From Reyranella soli (GTDB taxonomy: Bacteria > Pseudomonadota > Alphaproteobacteria > Reyranellales > Reyranellaceae): a stretch of 64,000 bases of DNA. The notes below the pieces were generated by a model. The model saw only the letters and a list, made by a program, of their open reading frames with translations. It was not told the origin of the DNA and did not search any database. Position 1 is the stretch's first letter, and every line of letters starts with the position of its first letter. This document shows, in pieces, positions 1 through 9,393 of the stretch. The translations under genes were made by a program, and so were the position numbers. The stretch lies in the NCBI RefSeq assembly GCF_007992495.1, contig NZ_BKAJ01000004.1:186001-250000 (forward strand). The letters are read 5' to 3'.

Positions 1-99
1 CTGACCGTCTCGACCGACGAGATCGATCGGGCCGTCGACATCCTCGACAAGTCGCTCCGCGACAGCCTCGCCGAGATCGGCACGGCGGGGATCGAGTGA
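1..99 (+). CDS. C-terminus of a class III aminotransferase (partial)
   Basis: The window opens inside a coding frame that ends at a TGA at 97-99. The 32 visible residues (starting LTVSTDEIDRAVDIL, ending AGIE) look like the extreme C-terminus of a PLP-dependent class III aminotransferase, where a helix of the form eidra-ildksl is typical. The PLP-binding part lies outside the window, so the substrate cannot be inferred. The next gene, an amino-acid binding protein, starts 17 bases downstream on the same strand, so the two may share an operon devoted to amino-acid use. The family call rests on a short tail and is tentative. Confidence 0.5.
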   Translation: MTVSTDEIDRAVDILDKSLRDSLAEIGTAGIE

Positions 100-116
100 T
101 CATCGGGAGGGATGCC

Positions 117-1139
117 ATGTCGTCACGTTCGAAGTTCTCTGCGGGCCTGTGCGGCCTTCTTGCACTGGCGCTTGCCGGCACGCCGTCGGAGGCCGCGCCG
201 ATGCTCGACACGGTGCGGGCCAATGGCGTCGTTCGGTGTGGCGTGTCGACCGGCTTTCCGGGTTTCAGCCTGGCCGACAGCCAGGGCGTCTTTCGCGGCC
301 TCGATGTCGATGTGTGCCGCGCCGTCGCCGCCGCCGTCTTCGGCGACGCCGCGAAAGTGAAGTTCGTGCCACTCACGGCCGTGCAGCGCTTCACTGCCCT
401 GCAATCGGGCGAGGTCGACGTGCTGGCGCGCAACGCCACCTGGACCTATCAACGCAGCGCCCAGCTCGGCCTCACCTTCACCGGCGTCAACTACTACGAC
501 GGCACGGCCTTCCTGGTCGCGAAAAGCTCGCCGGCGAAGCAGGCGAGGGACCTGAACGGCGGCACGATCTGCGCGCAGTCCGGCACGGACACGCTGGTCG
601 GCGTGCAGGACTACTTTTCGCGCAACGGATTGAAGTTCTCGCCGGTCACCTTCGAGCATGTCGACACCATGAAGTCGGCGTTCGTCGGCGGCCGCTGCGA
701 TGCGATGACCAGCGATTCGACCCAGTTGATGGGCATCCGCTCGACGTTGGCCAATGCGGCCGACTATCGGCTGCTGCCGGAGATCGTCACCAAGGAGCCG
801 CTCAGCCCCGCGGTCCGCGGCGGCGACGACCAGTGGGCCAACATCGTCCGATGGAGCTTCTGGGCCATGGTCAACGCCGAGGAGCTCGGTCTCAGCGCCG
901 ACAACGTGAAGGCGCAGGCGGCATCCAGCACCGATCCCGGCGTGCTACGGCTGGTCGGCAAATCGGGCGACCTCGGCAAGATGCTGGGACTGGATGCGGT
1001 CTGGGCATTGAACGTCGTCGCCCAGGTCGGCAACTACGGTGAGAGCTTCCGCCGCAATCTCGAGCCTCTGGGCGTCGAGCGCGGCCTCAATCGGCTGTGG
1101 CGCGACGGCGGTCTCATGTTCGCGCCACCCATGCGCTGA
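117..1139 (+). CDS. Amino-acid ABC transporter substrate-binding protein, AapJ-like
   Basis: 340-residue periplasmic binding protein. An N-terminal signal peptide (hydrophobic LCGLLALALAG, then AxA near residue 27) is followed by a family 3 solute-binding fold with the sequence VRANGVVRCGVSTGFPGF, typical of general L-amino-acid binding proteins such as AapJ. Length matches that family. I chose ATG 117 because GGGAGG lies six bases upstream; an upstream in-frame GTG at 96 has no such site. No permease or ATPase genes follow; the next gene is a dehydrogenase. It therefore either works with a transporter encoded elsewhere or is an orphan receptor. The ligand is not predictable beyond a polar amino acid. 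Confidence 0.85.
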   Translation: MSSRSKFSAGLCGLLALALAGTPSEAAPMLDTVRANGVVRCGVSTGFPGFSLADSQGVFRGLDVDVCRAVAAAVFGDAAKVKFVPLTAVQRFTALQSGEVDVLARNATWTYQRSAQLGLTFTGVNYYDGTAFLVAKSSPAKQARDLNGGTICAQSGTDTLVGVQDYFSRNGLKFSPVTFEHVDTMKSAFVGGRCDAMTSDSTQLMGIRSTLANAADYRLLPEIVTKEPLSPAVRGGDDQWANIVRWSFWAMVNAEELGLSADNVKAQAASSTDPGVLRLVGKSGDLGKMLGLDAVWALNVVAQVGNYGESFRRNLEPLGVERGLNRLWRDGGLMFAPPMR

Positions 1140-1201
1140 CGACGGTCGCCGGCTTCGCACCGATCCGATAGGCTTCCCCGCAACGAATAGCGGAGGAAAC
1201 C

Positions 1202-2251
1202 ATGCGTGGCGTTACCTTTCCCGGCGAGCGTGCTGTCGAGATCATGAACTTCCCCGATCCCACGCCGGGACCGGGCGAAGTGGTGCTGGAGATGAAGGCA
1301 TCGGGCATGTGCGGGTCTGACCTGCACCAGTACCGCCGCTCGAAGACCGTGCCGCGGGCCTCGGGTATCCCGGCCAGTTCCGAGCCCGTCATCGCCGGGC
1401 ACGAGCCCTGTGGCGTGGTCGTTGCCGTCGGACCCGGTGTCACCGCCGCGGAAGCCAAGGTCGGCGACCGCATGATGGTGCATCACTATCAGGGCTGTAC
1501 CCAGTGCAGCCATTGCCGCTCCGGCTGGCAGCAGCTTTGCCAAGAGGTGCCGGTGAAGGTCTATGGCAACAACGCCCATGGCGGTCACGCCAAGTATCTG
1601 AAGGTGCCGGCCAACACGATGGTGCCATTGCATGAAGCCCTGAGCTTCACGGCGGGTGCCGCCATCTCCTGCGGCTCCGGCACCGCCTATGGCGCGTTGC
1701 GACGCATGAACGTTTCCGGCCGCGACACGATCGCGATCTTCGGGCAGGGGCCGGTGGGCCTCGCCGGCACGCAATTCGCCAAGGCGATGGGCGCGCGGGT
1801 GATTGCGCTCGACACCAGCGCGCAGCGGCTGGAACGCGCCCGCGAGTTCGGCGCCGACGAGCTGGTCAACCCGGGCTCCAACGATCCGGTCGCCGCGATC
1901 AAGGAACTGACACACGGTAAATATGCGGACCTGACGCTCGATACGTCTTCCAACCGCGACGCCCGCCTCAACGCCATTCGCAGCACCAAGGTCTGGGGCA
2001 CCATGTGCTTCGTCGGCGAGGGCGGGGACATCACGATCGACGTCAGCCCGCACCTGCTGCGGCGGCAGATGACGCTGATCGCCTCCTGGACGTTCTCGAC
2101 CGTCATCCAGGCCGAGTGCGCCGCCTTCTGCGTCGAGCGCAAGGTCGACGTCGACAAGCTGTTCACGCACCGCTGGTCGCTCGACCAGGCGGACGAGGCC
2201 TATAAGCTGTTCGACAAGCAGGCCGACGGCAAAGGCGTCTTCCTGATTTGA
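1202..2251 (+). CDS. Zinc-dependent medium-chain alcohol dehydrogenase
   Basis: 349-residue MDR-superfamily oxidoreductase. The catalytic zinc region CGSDLHQ is near residue 38. The structural-zinc cysteine cluster (CTQCSHCRSGWQQLC) is near residues 100-115. The nucleotide-binding region reads IFGQGPVGLAGTQFAKAMGA around residues 180-200. This is the sorbitol/threonine-dehydrogenase-like branch, expected to oxidise a secondary alcohol with NAD(P)+ in the cytoplasm. A good ribosome site (GGAGGAAA) precedes ATG 1202. The rhodanese gene follows after 24 bases, so the two are probably co-transcribed. The precise substrate is unknown. Confidence 0.9.
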   Translation: MRGVTFPGERAVEIMNFPDPTPGPGEVVLEMKASGMCGSDLHQYRRSKTVPRASGIPASSEPVIAGHEPCGVVVAVGPGVTAAEAKVGDRMMVHHYQGCTQCSHCRSGWQQLCQEVPVKVYGNNAHGGHAKYLKVPANTMVPLHEALSFTAGAAISCGSGTAYGALRRMNVSGRDTIAIFGQGPVGLAGTQFAKAMGARVIALDTSAQRLERAREFGADELVNPGSNDPVAAIKELTHGKYADLTLDTSSNRDARLNAIRSTKVWGTMCFVGEGGDITIDVSPHLLRRQMTLIASWTFSTVIQAECAAFCVERKVDVDKLFTHRWSLDQADEAYKLFDKQADGKGVFLI

Positions 2252-2275
2252 GGCCAGAACTTGGAGGATACCGCG

Positions 2276-3163
2276 ATGCGTGACCCGCGCGCCTTGATCG
2301 ACACCAATACCCTGGCCGCTTCGCTCGGCGATCCGTCGCTGCGCGTGTTCGATTGCACGACCTACCTCGAGCCGACGCCCGCTGGCTCGGCCGAGCCCTA
2401 CAACGCCGTACCCGGCCGCAAGACGTTCGAGGACGGTCATGTCCCCGGTGCCGACTTCCTCGACCTCCAGGGCGAGTTCTCCGATACCGACACGCATCTC
2501 CATTTCATGATGCCGTCCGTCGCCAGGCTGCAGGCCGCGTTCGGCCGGCACGGTATCGGGACTGGCACGCGCCCGGCCACGCGCGTCGTGCTCTACAGCA
2601 TCGGCACGATGATGTGGGCGACCCGATTCTGGTGGATGCTGCGCTCGCTCGGTTTCGACGACGCAGCCGTGCTCGACGGCGGCCTCGACAAATGGAAGGC
2701 CGAAGGCCGTCCTCTCGAAACAGGCGCGCCGCGCGGCTATCCGCCGGCGACCTTCGCAGCAACGCCGCGCGAGGGCCTGTTCGTCGATGCCGCCAGGGTC
2801 AAGGCCGCCATCGGGCGCCGCGACACCGTCACCGTGAACGCGCTGGGGCCGCAGTTCCATCGCGGGCTGGAGCCCAGCCGCTACGGTCGCCCCGGCCGCG
2901 TACCCGGCAGCGTCAACGTTCCGGCGGCCACGCTGGTCGATCCCGCGACCAAGGGCTTCACCACGCTGGCCGACGCGGCGGCGAAATTCGCCGCCCAGGG
3001 CATTTCGAAGGACAAGCGCACGATCTGCTATTGCGGCGGTGGCATCTCGGCCACGATCGACCTGTTTCTGCTGCACCAGCTCGGCCACGACGACATCACG
3101 CTCTACGACGGCTCCATGGGCGAATGGGCGAAGACGGAGTCGCTGCCGATAGAGAGGGACTGA
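2276..3163 (+). CDS. Thiosulfate/3-mercaptopyruvate sulfurtransferase (tandem rhodanese)
   Basis: 295-residue protein with two rhodanese domains: an inactive N-terminal domain (about 1-150) and a catalytic C-terminal domain (about 165-290). The presumed persulfide-forming cysteine is C251 in the loop CYCGGGI. Such enzymes move sulfane sulfur from thiosulfate or 3-mercaptopyruvate to an acceptor. The loop (C-Y-C-G-G-G-I) differs from the CRKGVT/CGSGVT loops of classical rhodanese and mercaptopyruvate enzymes, so the donor is uncertain. I prefer ATG 2276, seven bases after GGAGGA, over an upstream TTG at 2261 that overlaps this ribosome site. It follows the alcohol dehydrogenase closely and converges on the poxB-like gene. 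Confidence 0.88.
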   Translation: MRDPRALIDTNTLAASLGDPSLRVFDCTTYLEPTPAGSAEPYNAVPGRKTFEDGHVPGADFLDLQGEFSDTDTHLHFMMPSVARLQAAFGRHGIGTGTRPATRVVLYSIGTMMWATRFWWMLRSLGFDDAAVLDGGLDKWKAEGRPLETGAPRGYPPATFAATPREGLFVDAARVKAAIGRRDTVTVNALGPQFHRGLEPSRYGRPGRVPGSVNVPAATLVDPATKGFTTLADAAAKFAAQGISKDKRTICYCGGGISATIDLFLLHQLGHDDITLYDGSMGEWAKTESLPIERD

Positions 3164-3183
3164 CCCCGGGGCAGATCCTGAAG

Positions 3184-4902
3184 TCAGATCCGGAGATTGA
3201 CGCGCGCCAGGTCGACGACCTGGGCAGCGCGGCCGTCCATCACCGCCTTCAGCAGGAAGAGGTTGAAGTTCAGCGCCTGGCCGATCGTGGCCTTGGGCGG
3301 CATGGCGAGCTCCTGTCGCGCACTCACGACGTCAACCAGAGCAGGTCCGTCGTGCGCCAGGGCATCGCGCAGGGCGCCTTCGAGATCGCCCGGTGCCTCT
3401 ACGCGCACGCCCTTGATGCCCATGGCCTCGGCCATGGCGGCGAAGTTGGGGTTCTTGAGCTCGCAGCCGACGTCCAGAAAGCCGCTCGCCTTCATCTCCA
3501 TCTCGACGAAGCCCAGCGTGCCATTATTCAGCACCACCACCTTTACCGGCAGGCCGAGCTGCGAGAGGCTGATGAAATCGCCCATCATCATCGAGAAGCC
3601 GCCGTCGCCCGACATCGATACGACCTGCCGCTTGGGGAACGCCGCCTGGGCGCCGATCGCCTGCAGGAGTGCATTGGCCATCGAGCCATGGTTGAACGAA
3701 CCGATCAGCCGCCGCTTGCCGTTCATCTTGAGGTAACGCGCCGCCCACACCGTCTGGGTGCCGACGTCGCAGGTGAAGACCGCGTCGTCGCTGGCGAGGT
3801 CACTCAAGAGCCGCGCGACATACTGCGGATGGATGATCTTGCCGCCCGGCTTGCCCTCGGCCAGCTTGTCGAGATCGGCGCGGGCCTTGCCGTAGTGGGC
3901 GCGGGCGGCATCGAGGAACTTCGAATCGGTCTTCTTCTTGAGCTTGGGCAGGAGCGCGACCACCGTTGCCGACACGTCGCCCACCACACCCAGTGCCAGA
4001 TGGCAGCGGTTGCCGAGACTCTCCGGCCGGATGTCGACCTGCGCCACCGTGGCACCCTCGGGATAGAACTGGCGGTAGGGGAAGTCGCAGCCCAGCAGCA
4101 GCAGGGTGTCGCAGGCCTTCATGGCGGCGTAGCCCGAAGAGAAGCCGATCAGGCCGGTCATGCCGACGTCGTAGGGGTTGTCGTACTCGACATACTCCTT
4201 GCCGCGCAGTGAGTGCACGATCGGCGCGTTGAGCACCTCCGCGAGCTTCACAATCTCGGCATGCGCGCCAGCGCAGCCCGCGCCGCACATCAGGGTGATG
4301 CGCTCGCCGTCGTTCAGGATCTTCGCCAGCGCATCGATGTCGGGCTCGGAGGGCCGCACGATGGGCGGTTTCGGCGCCAGCCACTTGGCGGCTTTGGCGT
4401 CGGTCGACTGCAGCGCGATGTCACCCGGGATCACCACGACGGCGACGCCGCGCTCGGCAATGGCGATACGGATCGCCTTCTCGAAAATGCGCGGCATCTG
4501 GTCGACGTTGGAGACCAGCTCGACATAGTGCGCGCACTCAGCGAACAGGTGCTCGGGATGCGTGGCCTGGAAATACGAGCCGCCGATCTCGGAGCTCGGG
4601 ATGTGGGCGGCGATCGCCAGCACCGGCACGCGGCTGCGCTGGCAGTCGAACAGGCCGTTGATCAGGTGCAGGTTGCCCGGCCCGCAGCTGCCCGCACAGA
4701 CCGCGAGCTCGCCGGTCAGATGGGCCTCGGCGCCGGCAGCGAAGGCCGCGGCCTCCTCGTGGCGCATGTGGATCCAGTCGATCTTCTTCTGCTTGCGCAG
4801 GGAATCCGTGAAGCCGTTCAGCGAGTCGCCGACCACGCCATAGATGCGCTTCACGCCGGCGACGGTCAGGGTCTGGGCCATCAGGTCGGCGACGGTCGGC
4901 AT
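3184..4902 (-). CDS. poxB: Pyruvate dehydrogenase (quinone) / pyruvate oxidase, PoxB-type
   Basis: 572-residue ThDP- and FAD-dependent enzyme, the same length as E. coli PoxB, which decarboxylates pyruvate to acetate and CO2 and passes electrons to ubiquinone at the membrane. The N-terminal ThDP domain holds the active-site glutamate in [19 protein letters not shown] (around residues 45-63). A central FAD-type domain follows, and the C-terminal pyrophosphate domain carries GDGGFSM and, about 25 residues on, the LNNGTLGF segment that coordinates magnesium and ThDP. Start ATG 4902 gives the family length and begins with [12 protein letters not shown]; the frame stays open upstream but that stretch has no family similarity. 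Acetolactate synthase relatives are possible, but the GDSLNG and [11 protein letters not shown] segments favour PoxB. Confidence 0.88.
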   Translation of the reverse strand: MPTVADLMAQTLTVAGVKRIYGVVGDSLNGFTDSLRKQKKIDWIHMRHEEAAAFAAGAEAHLTGELAVCAGSCGPGNLHLINGLFDCQRSRVPVLAIAAHIPSSEIGGSYFQATHPEHLFAECAHYVELVSNVDQMPRIFEKAIRIAIAERGVAVVVIPGDIALQSTDAKAAKWLAPKPPIVRPSEPDIDALAKILNDGERITLMCGAGCAGAHAEIVKLAEVLNAPIVHSLRGKEYVEYDNPYDVGMTGLIGFSSGYAAMKACDTLLLLGCDFPYRQFYPEGATVAQVDIRPESLGNRCHLALGVVGDVSATVVALLPKLKKKTDSKFLDAARAHYGKARADLDKLAEGKPGGKIIHPQYVARLLSDLASDDAVFTCDVGTQTVWAARYLKMNGKRRLIGSFNHGSMANALLQAIGAQAAFPKRQVVSMSGDGGFSMMMGDFISLSQLGLPVKVVVLNNGTLGFVEMEMKASGFLDVGCELKNPNFAAMAEAMGIKGVRVEAPGDLEGALRDALAHDGPALVDVVSARQELAMPPKATIGQALNFNLFLLKAVMDGRAAQVVDLARVNLRI

Positions 4903-5105
4903 GGCGTGCTCCGTTGTTGGTGACTGGGCGCGGACTATGCCACGCGCCGACCCGCGCGCGAAGCTCGTCCCCTCACGGGAGCGCCATGCGGTCCGGAAGA
5001 GCATTAGGAGCCGCATCGGTCCATGTGCAATAGGAGACAGACCGGATGCCGCAATGGGCGTACGGACAACACACCAAGGCGCAGCCTCCGGCCAAAGGAT
5101 GACCG

Positions 5106-5447
5106 ATGCCCTCAAGCGACGCGGTATTGCTTGCCCTGACGATTTCGATCTTTGCCTGTGGTGCGGCTCTGCTCTCGCACAGGTTCTACGTGGTTTATCA
5201 TGGCTGGTCTCTCGGCGAGTTCGGCTACAAGCCGCACCTTCCGGGCATCCTGGGAACGGCACTGATGGTCTTCGCGATCCTTTTCGCATCGTCTCTGGGA
5301 TGGCCGTACGCCATCGTGCCGGTCCTGGGCGGATTCGCCGTCTCGTACTTGTATGTGTACGTCTTCCAGATGTGGACCGAGGCGGCGCTGCTCGGGCCGG
5401 TGCTTGCTGCGCTGTCGATCTTTCTGGAGATCCGCACTCCAGTATGA
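5106..5447 (+). CDS. Small hypothetical membrane protein
   Basis: 113 residues, about four hydrophobic segments (residues 7-25, 47-65, 67-86 and 90-108), few charges, no recognised domain. AAAGGA sits about seven bases before ATG 5106. A hairpin directly after the stop (5448-5489) supports a real transcription unit ending here. The neighbours are poxB (divergent) and the amidohydrolase-like gene (convergent), and neither suggests a role. Function unknown. Confidence 0.6.
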   Translation: MPSSDAVLLALTISIFACGAALLSHRFYVVYHGWSLGEFGYKPHLPGILGTALMVFAILFASSLGWPYAIVPVLGGFAVSYLYVYVFQMWTEAALLGPVLAALSIFLEIRTPV

Positions 5448-5489
5448 CGCGCCACTTACGGCGGAGTTTACTTCGCCTCTAGTGGCGCG
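5448..5489. terminator. Bidirectional terminator hairpin between convergent genes
   Basis: Inverted repeat with arms CGCGCCACT (5448-5456) and AGTGGCGCG (5481-5489). The loop contains a second short pairing (GGCG with CGCC). It lies exactly between the stop of the small membrane protein and the stop of the convergent amidohydrolase-like gene. No long T-run follows, so it may act as a weak intrinsic terminator or an mRNA 3' stabiliser. Confidence 0.55.
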
Positions 5490-5496
5490 CCCCCAG

Positions 5497-6525
5497 CTAT
5501 GAGCGGCCTTTCTCGAAGCCGGACAGGAACTGCACCAGGTTGCGGCCGAGGTCGTCGCTGAGATAGCCGCCTTCCTGCACCAGGACGGTCGGCAGGCCGA
5601 GGCTTGCGATCTTGCCGGCCATGGCGTGGAAACCTGCACCGGTCACCTTGAGCCCCTGCAGCGGATCGCTTTCGCTGGCGTCGAGGCCCAGCGCCACGAC
5701 CAGCACCGTCGGCGCGAAGTCGCGGATGCGCGCCAGCGCCTTGTCGCCCGCGGCGAGCCACGGCGCATCGCCGGAACCAAGCGGCAGCGGCAGATTGAGG
5801 TTGAAGCCGTGGCCCTTGCCGACGCCGGTCTCGTGGGCATGGCCCCAGAAGTAGGGATAGTAGTTGTCCGGATCGGCGTGGATCGAGATCGTGAGCACGT
5901 CGTCGCGTTCGAAGAAGATGCCCTGCGTGCCGTTGCCGTGGTGGACGTCGACGTCGAGCACGGCGACGCGCTGGTGCTTCTGCCGCAAGCGCTGGGCGGC
6001 GATGGCGGTGTTGTTCAGGAAGCAGAAGCCGCCCGCCATGTCGGCATAGGCGTGATGGCCGGGCGGCCGGCAGAGCGCATAGGCCTCGTGCGCGCCGTCG
6101 AGCACGAGATCAGTGGCCGTTGCCGCCGATTCGCTGGCGGCGAGGGCGGCATCCCAGGTGTGCGGGCCGATCGGGCAGGCGAGATCGACCTGATGCCAAC
6201 CGGCACGGCCGGCCAGCGCCTTCGGGTACGTCGCGGGATAGCGTGCCGGATGGACGTTGGGCATGACCTCGACCGAGGCGTTGGGCAGCTTCGCCCAGTC
6301 GCGCGCGATGGTCTTGAGGAAGTCGATGTATTCGGGCGTATGCACAGTCTCGGCTGGCGCCGTGCCATGCGCCTTGGCGCCGACGATCTCGTGGCCGGCG
6401 CCCTTGGCCGCGGCCAGCAGGCGCTCGGCGCGTTCGGGCTGCTCGGCGCTGCGCTGCTTGACGCCGCGCACGAAGAAAGACTGCGGGTCGTGCTGGGCGT
6501 GCTTGTCGGAATAGATGATTTTCAC
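5497..6525 (-). CDS. Histone-deacetylase-family acetylpolyamine amidohydrolase
   Basis: 342-residue zinc amidohydrolase of the class II HDAC/AphA group. The catalytic histidine pair is H157-H158 in CRPPGHHAYAD. Zinc ligands D193 and H195 lie in LDVDVHHGNGTQ, and a third aspartate lies in ALGLDASESDPL. Length and the N-terminal insertion (residues 20-120) match bacterial acetylpolyamine amidohydrolases, which remove acetyl groups from acetylated polyamines or other small amides. Translation starts with GTG 6525; GGAG lies 11 bases upstream. A Pot-type polyamine importer is encoded 11 kb away, which fits polyamine use but is not proof. A protein lysine deacetylase role remains possible. Confidence 0.87.
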   Translation of the reverse strand: MKIIYSDKHAQHDPQSFFVRGVKQRSAEQPERAERLLAAAKGAGHEIVGAKAHGTAPAETVHTPEYIDFLKTIARDWAKLPNASVEVMPNVHPARYPATYPKALAGRAGWHQVDLACPIGPHTWDAALAASESAATATDLVLDGAHEAYALCRPPGHHAYADMAGGFCFLNNTAIAAQRLRQKHQRVAVLDVDVHHGNGTQGIFFERDDVLTISIHADPDNYYPYFWGHAHETGVGKGHGFNLNLPLPLGSGDAPWLAAGDKALARIRDFAPTVLVVALGLDASESDPLQGLKVTGAGFHAMAGKIASLGLPTVLVQEGGYLSDDLGRNLVQFLSGFEKGRS

Positions 6526-6559
6526 GGGACAAACGGCTCCTTGATCGGTGGTCCATATA

Positions 6560-7305
6560 CTACGACTCGCGAAGCGCCCGCAGCACAGCGCGCCGGCGCT
6601 TCCACGACCGGCGTATCATCCAGGCCACGCCCACCGGCAGCATCACGAGGATGGCCACGGCCTCGCCGCCACGGTGGCGGGTGGCCGCGCCTTCCCACAT
6701 GCCCCACAAGGCGACGACGGCCAACGCCAGGCTTGCCAGAAACATGATGCCGAACAGGCTAAGCCCCACCGGGCGATTCCAGAAGCAGAGCCCGTCGGCC
6801 ACCGGCGGCGCAGCGCTACCCGCCGCCGTCATCGCCGCCTGCAGCGCACCGGCGAAGGCGCCAAGCCCCGCCTGGTCAGGCGCACGGATCAGGCCCTGGC
6901 CCGGCGCCAGGCTGGGCGGCAGCACGAAGCGCTCGCCGTCGCGGGTGGTGAGCGTCAGCAGATCGTCGGTGGCGTTCTGCACCGAGTTCAGGCCGGCGAT
7001 CTCAGCGAACGGCACGCGCCGCACGCGACGGCGGCCGGTCAGCGGCACCAGAGGACGCTCCTCGACCAGCACGGTTGTGCCTCGATGGTCCAGCGATGCT
7101 GGCGCAGCGCCATCAGCAGGAACACCAAGAACACCAGCACGAACAGGCCCAACGTGCCGAACATTAGGGGCAACAGCTCGTCGCCCGTAGTGGCGACGTG
7201 CATGGAAGCAGCGATCCCGCCGATCAGCAGCGCGATCGCTCCGAGCAATCCGCCGAACATCAGCGGTGAGTTGCGATAGAGGCCTTGGTGGCTGAGCGGC
7301 GTCAT
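6560..7305 (-). pseudogene. Membrane protein of unknown function, apparent frameshift
   Basis: Two adjoining frames together make one plausible membrane protein. From ATG 7305 one frame gives two transmembrane segments (MFGGLLGAIALLIGGIA, then GTLGLFVLVFLVFLLMAL) and RQHRWTIE. A second frame continues with GTTVLVEERPLVPLTGRR, a soluble domain with FAEIAGL and LTLTTRDGERFVLPP, then two more transmembrane segments ending at 6560. The join falls near 7078-7085, where one base too few or too many breaks the frame. It may be a real mutation or a sequencing error. I do not recognise the family. It starts a leftward unit ending 34 bases before the amidohydrolase-like gene. Confidence 0.5.
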
Positions 7306-7648
7306 GTGGCAAGCGCAGAATGCCATACATCGATTCAAGCGCGCTCAAATTATTCCGGAGGCTGAGCCCGCGCTGTCGGTGTTGCGCAAATACATCAGCC
7401 TGGAGGCGCGCCTCGCCGCGTTTCGTAGACGCCGCCCGGGGCGCACGCCATCGAGCATTCCGCAATGCCGTAGCGACAGTTTCAAACCCCGCATTGCAAC
7501 AACCATGGTTGATCATGCTGCGCCTGCGTACAACGCATGCGGGCTTGTAAGCCTGCCGAAATTCTGCCGCCAGATTCCCGCCGCGGCCGCCGTCGAAAAG
7601 CACGCCGCTCGCAAACACGCGGGCACAACAAGAGCAGTGGAGGCTCAC
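7306..7648. other. Intergenic region, 343 bp, no gene recognised
   Basis: The stretch separates the divergent frameshifted membrane protein and the small secreted protein, so it should contain promoters for both. Open frames cross it but none has credible composition. I see no strong dyad, terminator or RNA gene. A ribosome site (GTGGAGG) lies at its right end, just before ATG 7649. Confidence 0.4.
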
Positions 7649-7939
7649 ATGACGAAGATGATCACCAAGACGATGACCCTGACCGTCGGCAGCGTTCTGG
7701 CCGCCGCGTTCCTGCTGGCCGCCGGCGCCTCAGCCGACACCAAGCAGGCCGCCTATTGCGATGCCGTGGTCCAGAAGTACGAGCGCTACCTCGCCGGCGG
7801 TTCGGCCAAGAGCCGCCCGCCGGTGGGTGTCGAGACCCGCGATGCCGTCGAGCGCTGCAAGGCCGGCGACACCAGCGGCATCGCCGCCATCGAGAAGGCG
7901 CTGCAGAACGCCAAGATCTCCCTGCCGCCGCGCGGCTAA
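7649..7939 (+). CDS. Small secreted protein of unknown function
   Basis: 96 residues. The N-terminal signal peptide (MTLTVGSVLAAAFLLAAG, cleavage likely after ASA near residue 29) is followed by a short alpha-helical domain with two cysteines (YCDAV and VERCK) that could form a disulfide. It ends with ALQNAKISLPPRG. GTGGAGG lies six bases before ATG 7649. No domain is recognised; small exported helical proteins of this form are common in alphaproteobacteria. It is monocistronic; the next gene is convergent. Confidence 0.65.
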   Translation: MTKMITKTMTLTVGSVLAAAFLLAAGASADTKQAAYCDAVVQKYERYLAGGSAKSRPPVGVETRDAVERCKAGDTSGIAAIEKALQNAKISLPPRG

Positions 7940-8027
7940 GAGGTCCAGCGAGGGTGCGGCGCCGTCCTTCCCCCGGGCGGCGCCGCATTCTCTTCAGGCT
8001 CTTCCGGACCGCGAGCTTGATGCCTCT

Positions 8028-9206
8028 TTAGTCGGCTTGCGTCGCGATCGCCTTGGCGTCGCGCAGGGCGGCGATCTCGGCGTCGTTGAAACCCACCTCA
8101 CGCATGATCTCGACCGTGTGCTCGCCGACGCCGGGCGACTTCAGCCGCGTCTCGACCGGCACGTCGGATAGCTTGATGGGATTGTTCGCCGATTTCACCG
8201 GGCCGATGCCCGGATAGTCGATCTCCAGAACGCTGCCGCGCGCCTGGGCGTGCGGGCTCACCATGGCCTCGCTGATCCTGTACGCGGCCGAGCAGGCCAT
8301 GCCGGCGGGGATCAGTTTGTCCAAAAGCTCGTCGCAGGTGTGTTGCAGGAAATGCGCCTCGATCAGCGGCTCGAGGATCGCGCGGTTGGCGACGCGGTCG
8401 GCGTTGGTGGTGAAACGCTTGTCCTCCAGCCAGTCCTTCTTGCCGAGCGCCGTGCACAGGATCTTCCAGAAGGCGTCGTTGGTGCCGGCGATGAAGATCG
8501 GCTGGGTCTTTGTCGGGAACACGCGCAAGGGGCAGATGATCGAGTTCGACGTGCCCATGCGGATGGGATCCTCGCCGGTCAGCCCGTGGTTGGTGATCCA
8601 GTGGCTCATCAGGTGCATGCCGACATCGAACAGCGACAGGTCGAGCCGTTGACCGCGGCCGGTCTTGTGGCGTGCCAGCAGGGCGAAGGCGATGCCGGCG
8701 GCGCAGAACGAGCCGGTCGAGTAGTCGATGGCGGCGGTGCCGACGCGGCACATCTCGCCGCCGTCGGGGCCGGTCGCATCCATCAGGCCGATCTCGGCCT
8801 GGATGCAGGGATCGTAGCCGGCGCGGCTGGCGTAGGGGCCGGTCTGGCCGTAGCCCGACACGGAGGCGTAGATCAGCCGCGGGTTCTCCTTCGACAGCTT
8901 CTCCCAGCCGAAGCCCAGCTTGTCGATGACGCCCGGCGTGAAGGCCTCCATGAAGACGTCGGCCTTGCGGGCGAGCCGCATCAGCACCTCACGGCCGCCC
9001 TCGGTGCGCAGATCGACGGCCAGCCCGCGCTTGTTGCGGTTCATCGACGGCACCCACGCGCCGCCGAAATGCGGGCGGAAATGTTCGCCGTGCAGGGGCT
9101 CGACCTTGATCACATCGGCGCCCATGTCGCCCAGGATCTGGCCGGCGGTCGGACCGGCGATGACTTGCGTAAGGTCGAGGACGAGCGTGTCGGAGAGCGG
9201 AAGCAT
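8028..9206 (-). CDS. Family III (CaiB/BaiF) CoA-transferase
   Basis: 392-residue CoA-transferase that moves CoA between an acyl-CoA and a free carboxylate. It opens with the family signature LDLTQVIAGPTAGQILGDMGADVIKVE (split here as LDLTQVIAGPTAGQ and LGDMGADVIKVE), and has NRNKRGLAVDL near residue 58. The catalytic aspartate is expected in GYDPCIQAE, around residue 128. Acyl donor and acceptor cannot be read from sequence. It stands alone between two convergent or divergent units. A second paralog lies at 61300-62481, where it is in an operon with an SDR gene. Confidence 0.88.
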   Translation of the reverse strand: MLPLSDTLVLDLTQVIAGPTAGQILGDMGADVIKVEPLHGEHFRPHFGGAWVPSMNRNKRGLAVDLRTEGGREVLMRLARKADVFMEAFTPGVIDKLGFGWEKLSKENPRLIYASVSGYGQTGPYASRAGYDPCIQAEIGLMDATGPDGGEMCRVGTAAIDYSTGSFCAAGIAFALLARHKTGRGQRLDLSLFDVGMHLMSHWITNHGLTGEDPIRMGTSNSIICPLRVFPTKTQPIFIAGTNDAFWKILCTALGKKDWLEDKRFTTNADRVANRAILEPLIEAHFLQHTCDELLDKLIPAGMACSAAYRISEAMVSPHAQARGSVLEIDYPGIGPVKSANNPIKLSDVPVETRLKSPGVGEHTVEIMREVGFNDAEIAALRDAKAIATQAD

Positions 9207-9393
9207 CTTTCGGAATAGTGTCCCAGGTGGCGAAGCATCGACCCATAGCCTCGCCAGGGCCGTCCGGCCAGCCTTGGCCTAGGCGTTCAGGAGGCGGCTG
9301 GCCAGTTGCGCTCGCATAGCGCGTTGCCCGGCAGTGCCCGGTCTGCCATAAGCACCACGCAAGTCGCCGACATCGTCGCGAGGAGGACGCCGT

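Noticed and set aside
1034-3088. A 684-residue open frame on the minus strand across the alcohol dehydrogenase and rhodanese genes
   Set aside because: It is antisense to two well-supported enzymes with ribosome sites and motifs, and its Arg/Gly/Val/Asp-rich text is typical of a mirror frame in high-GC DNA.
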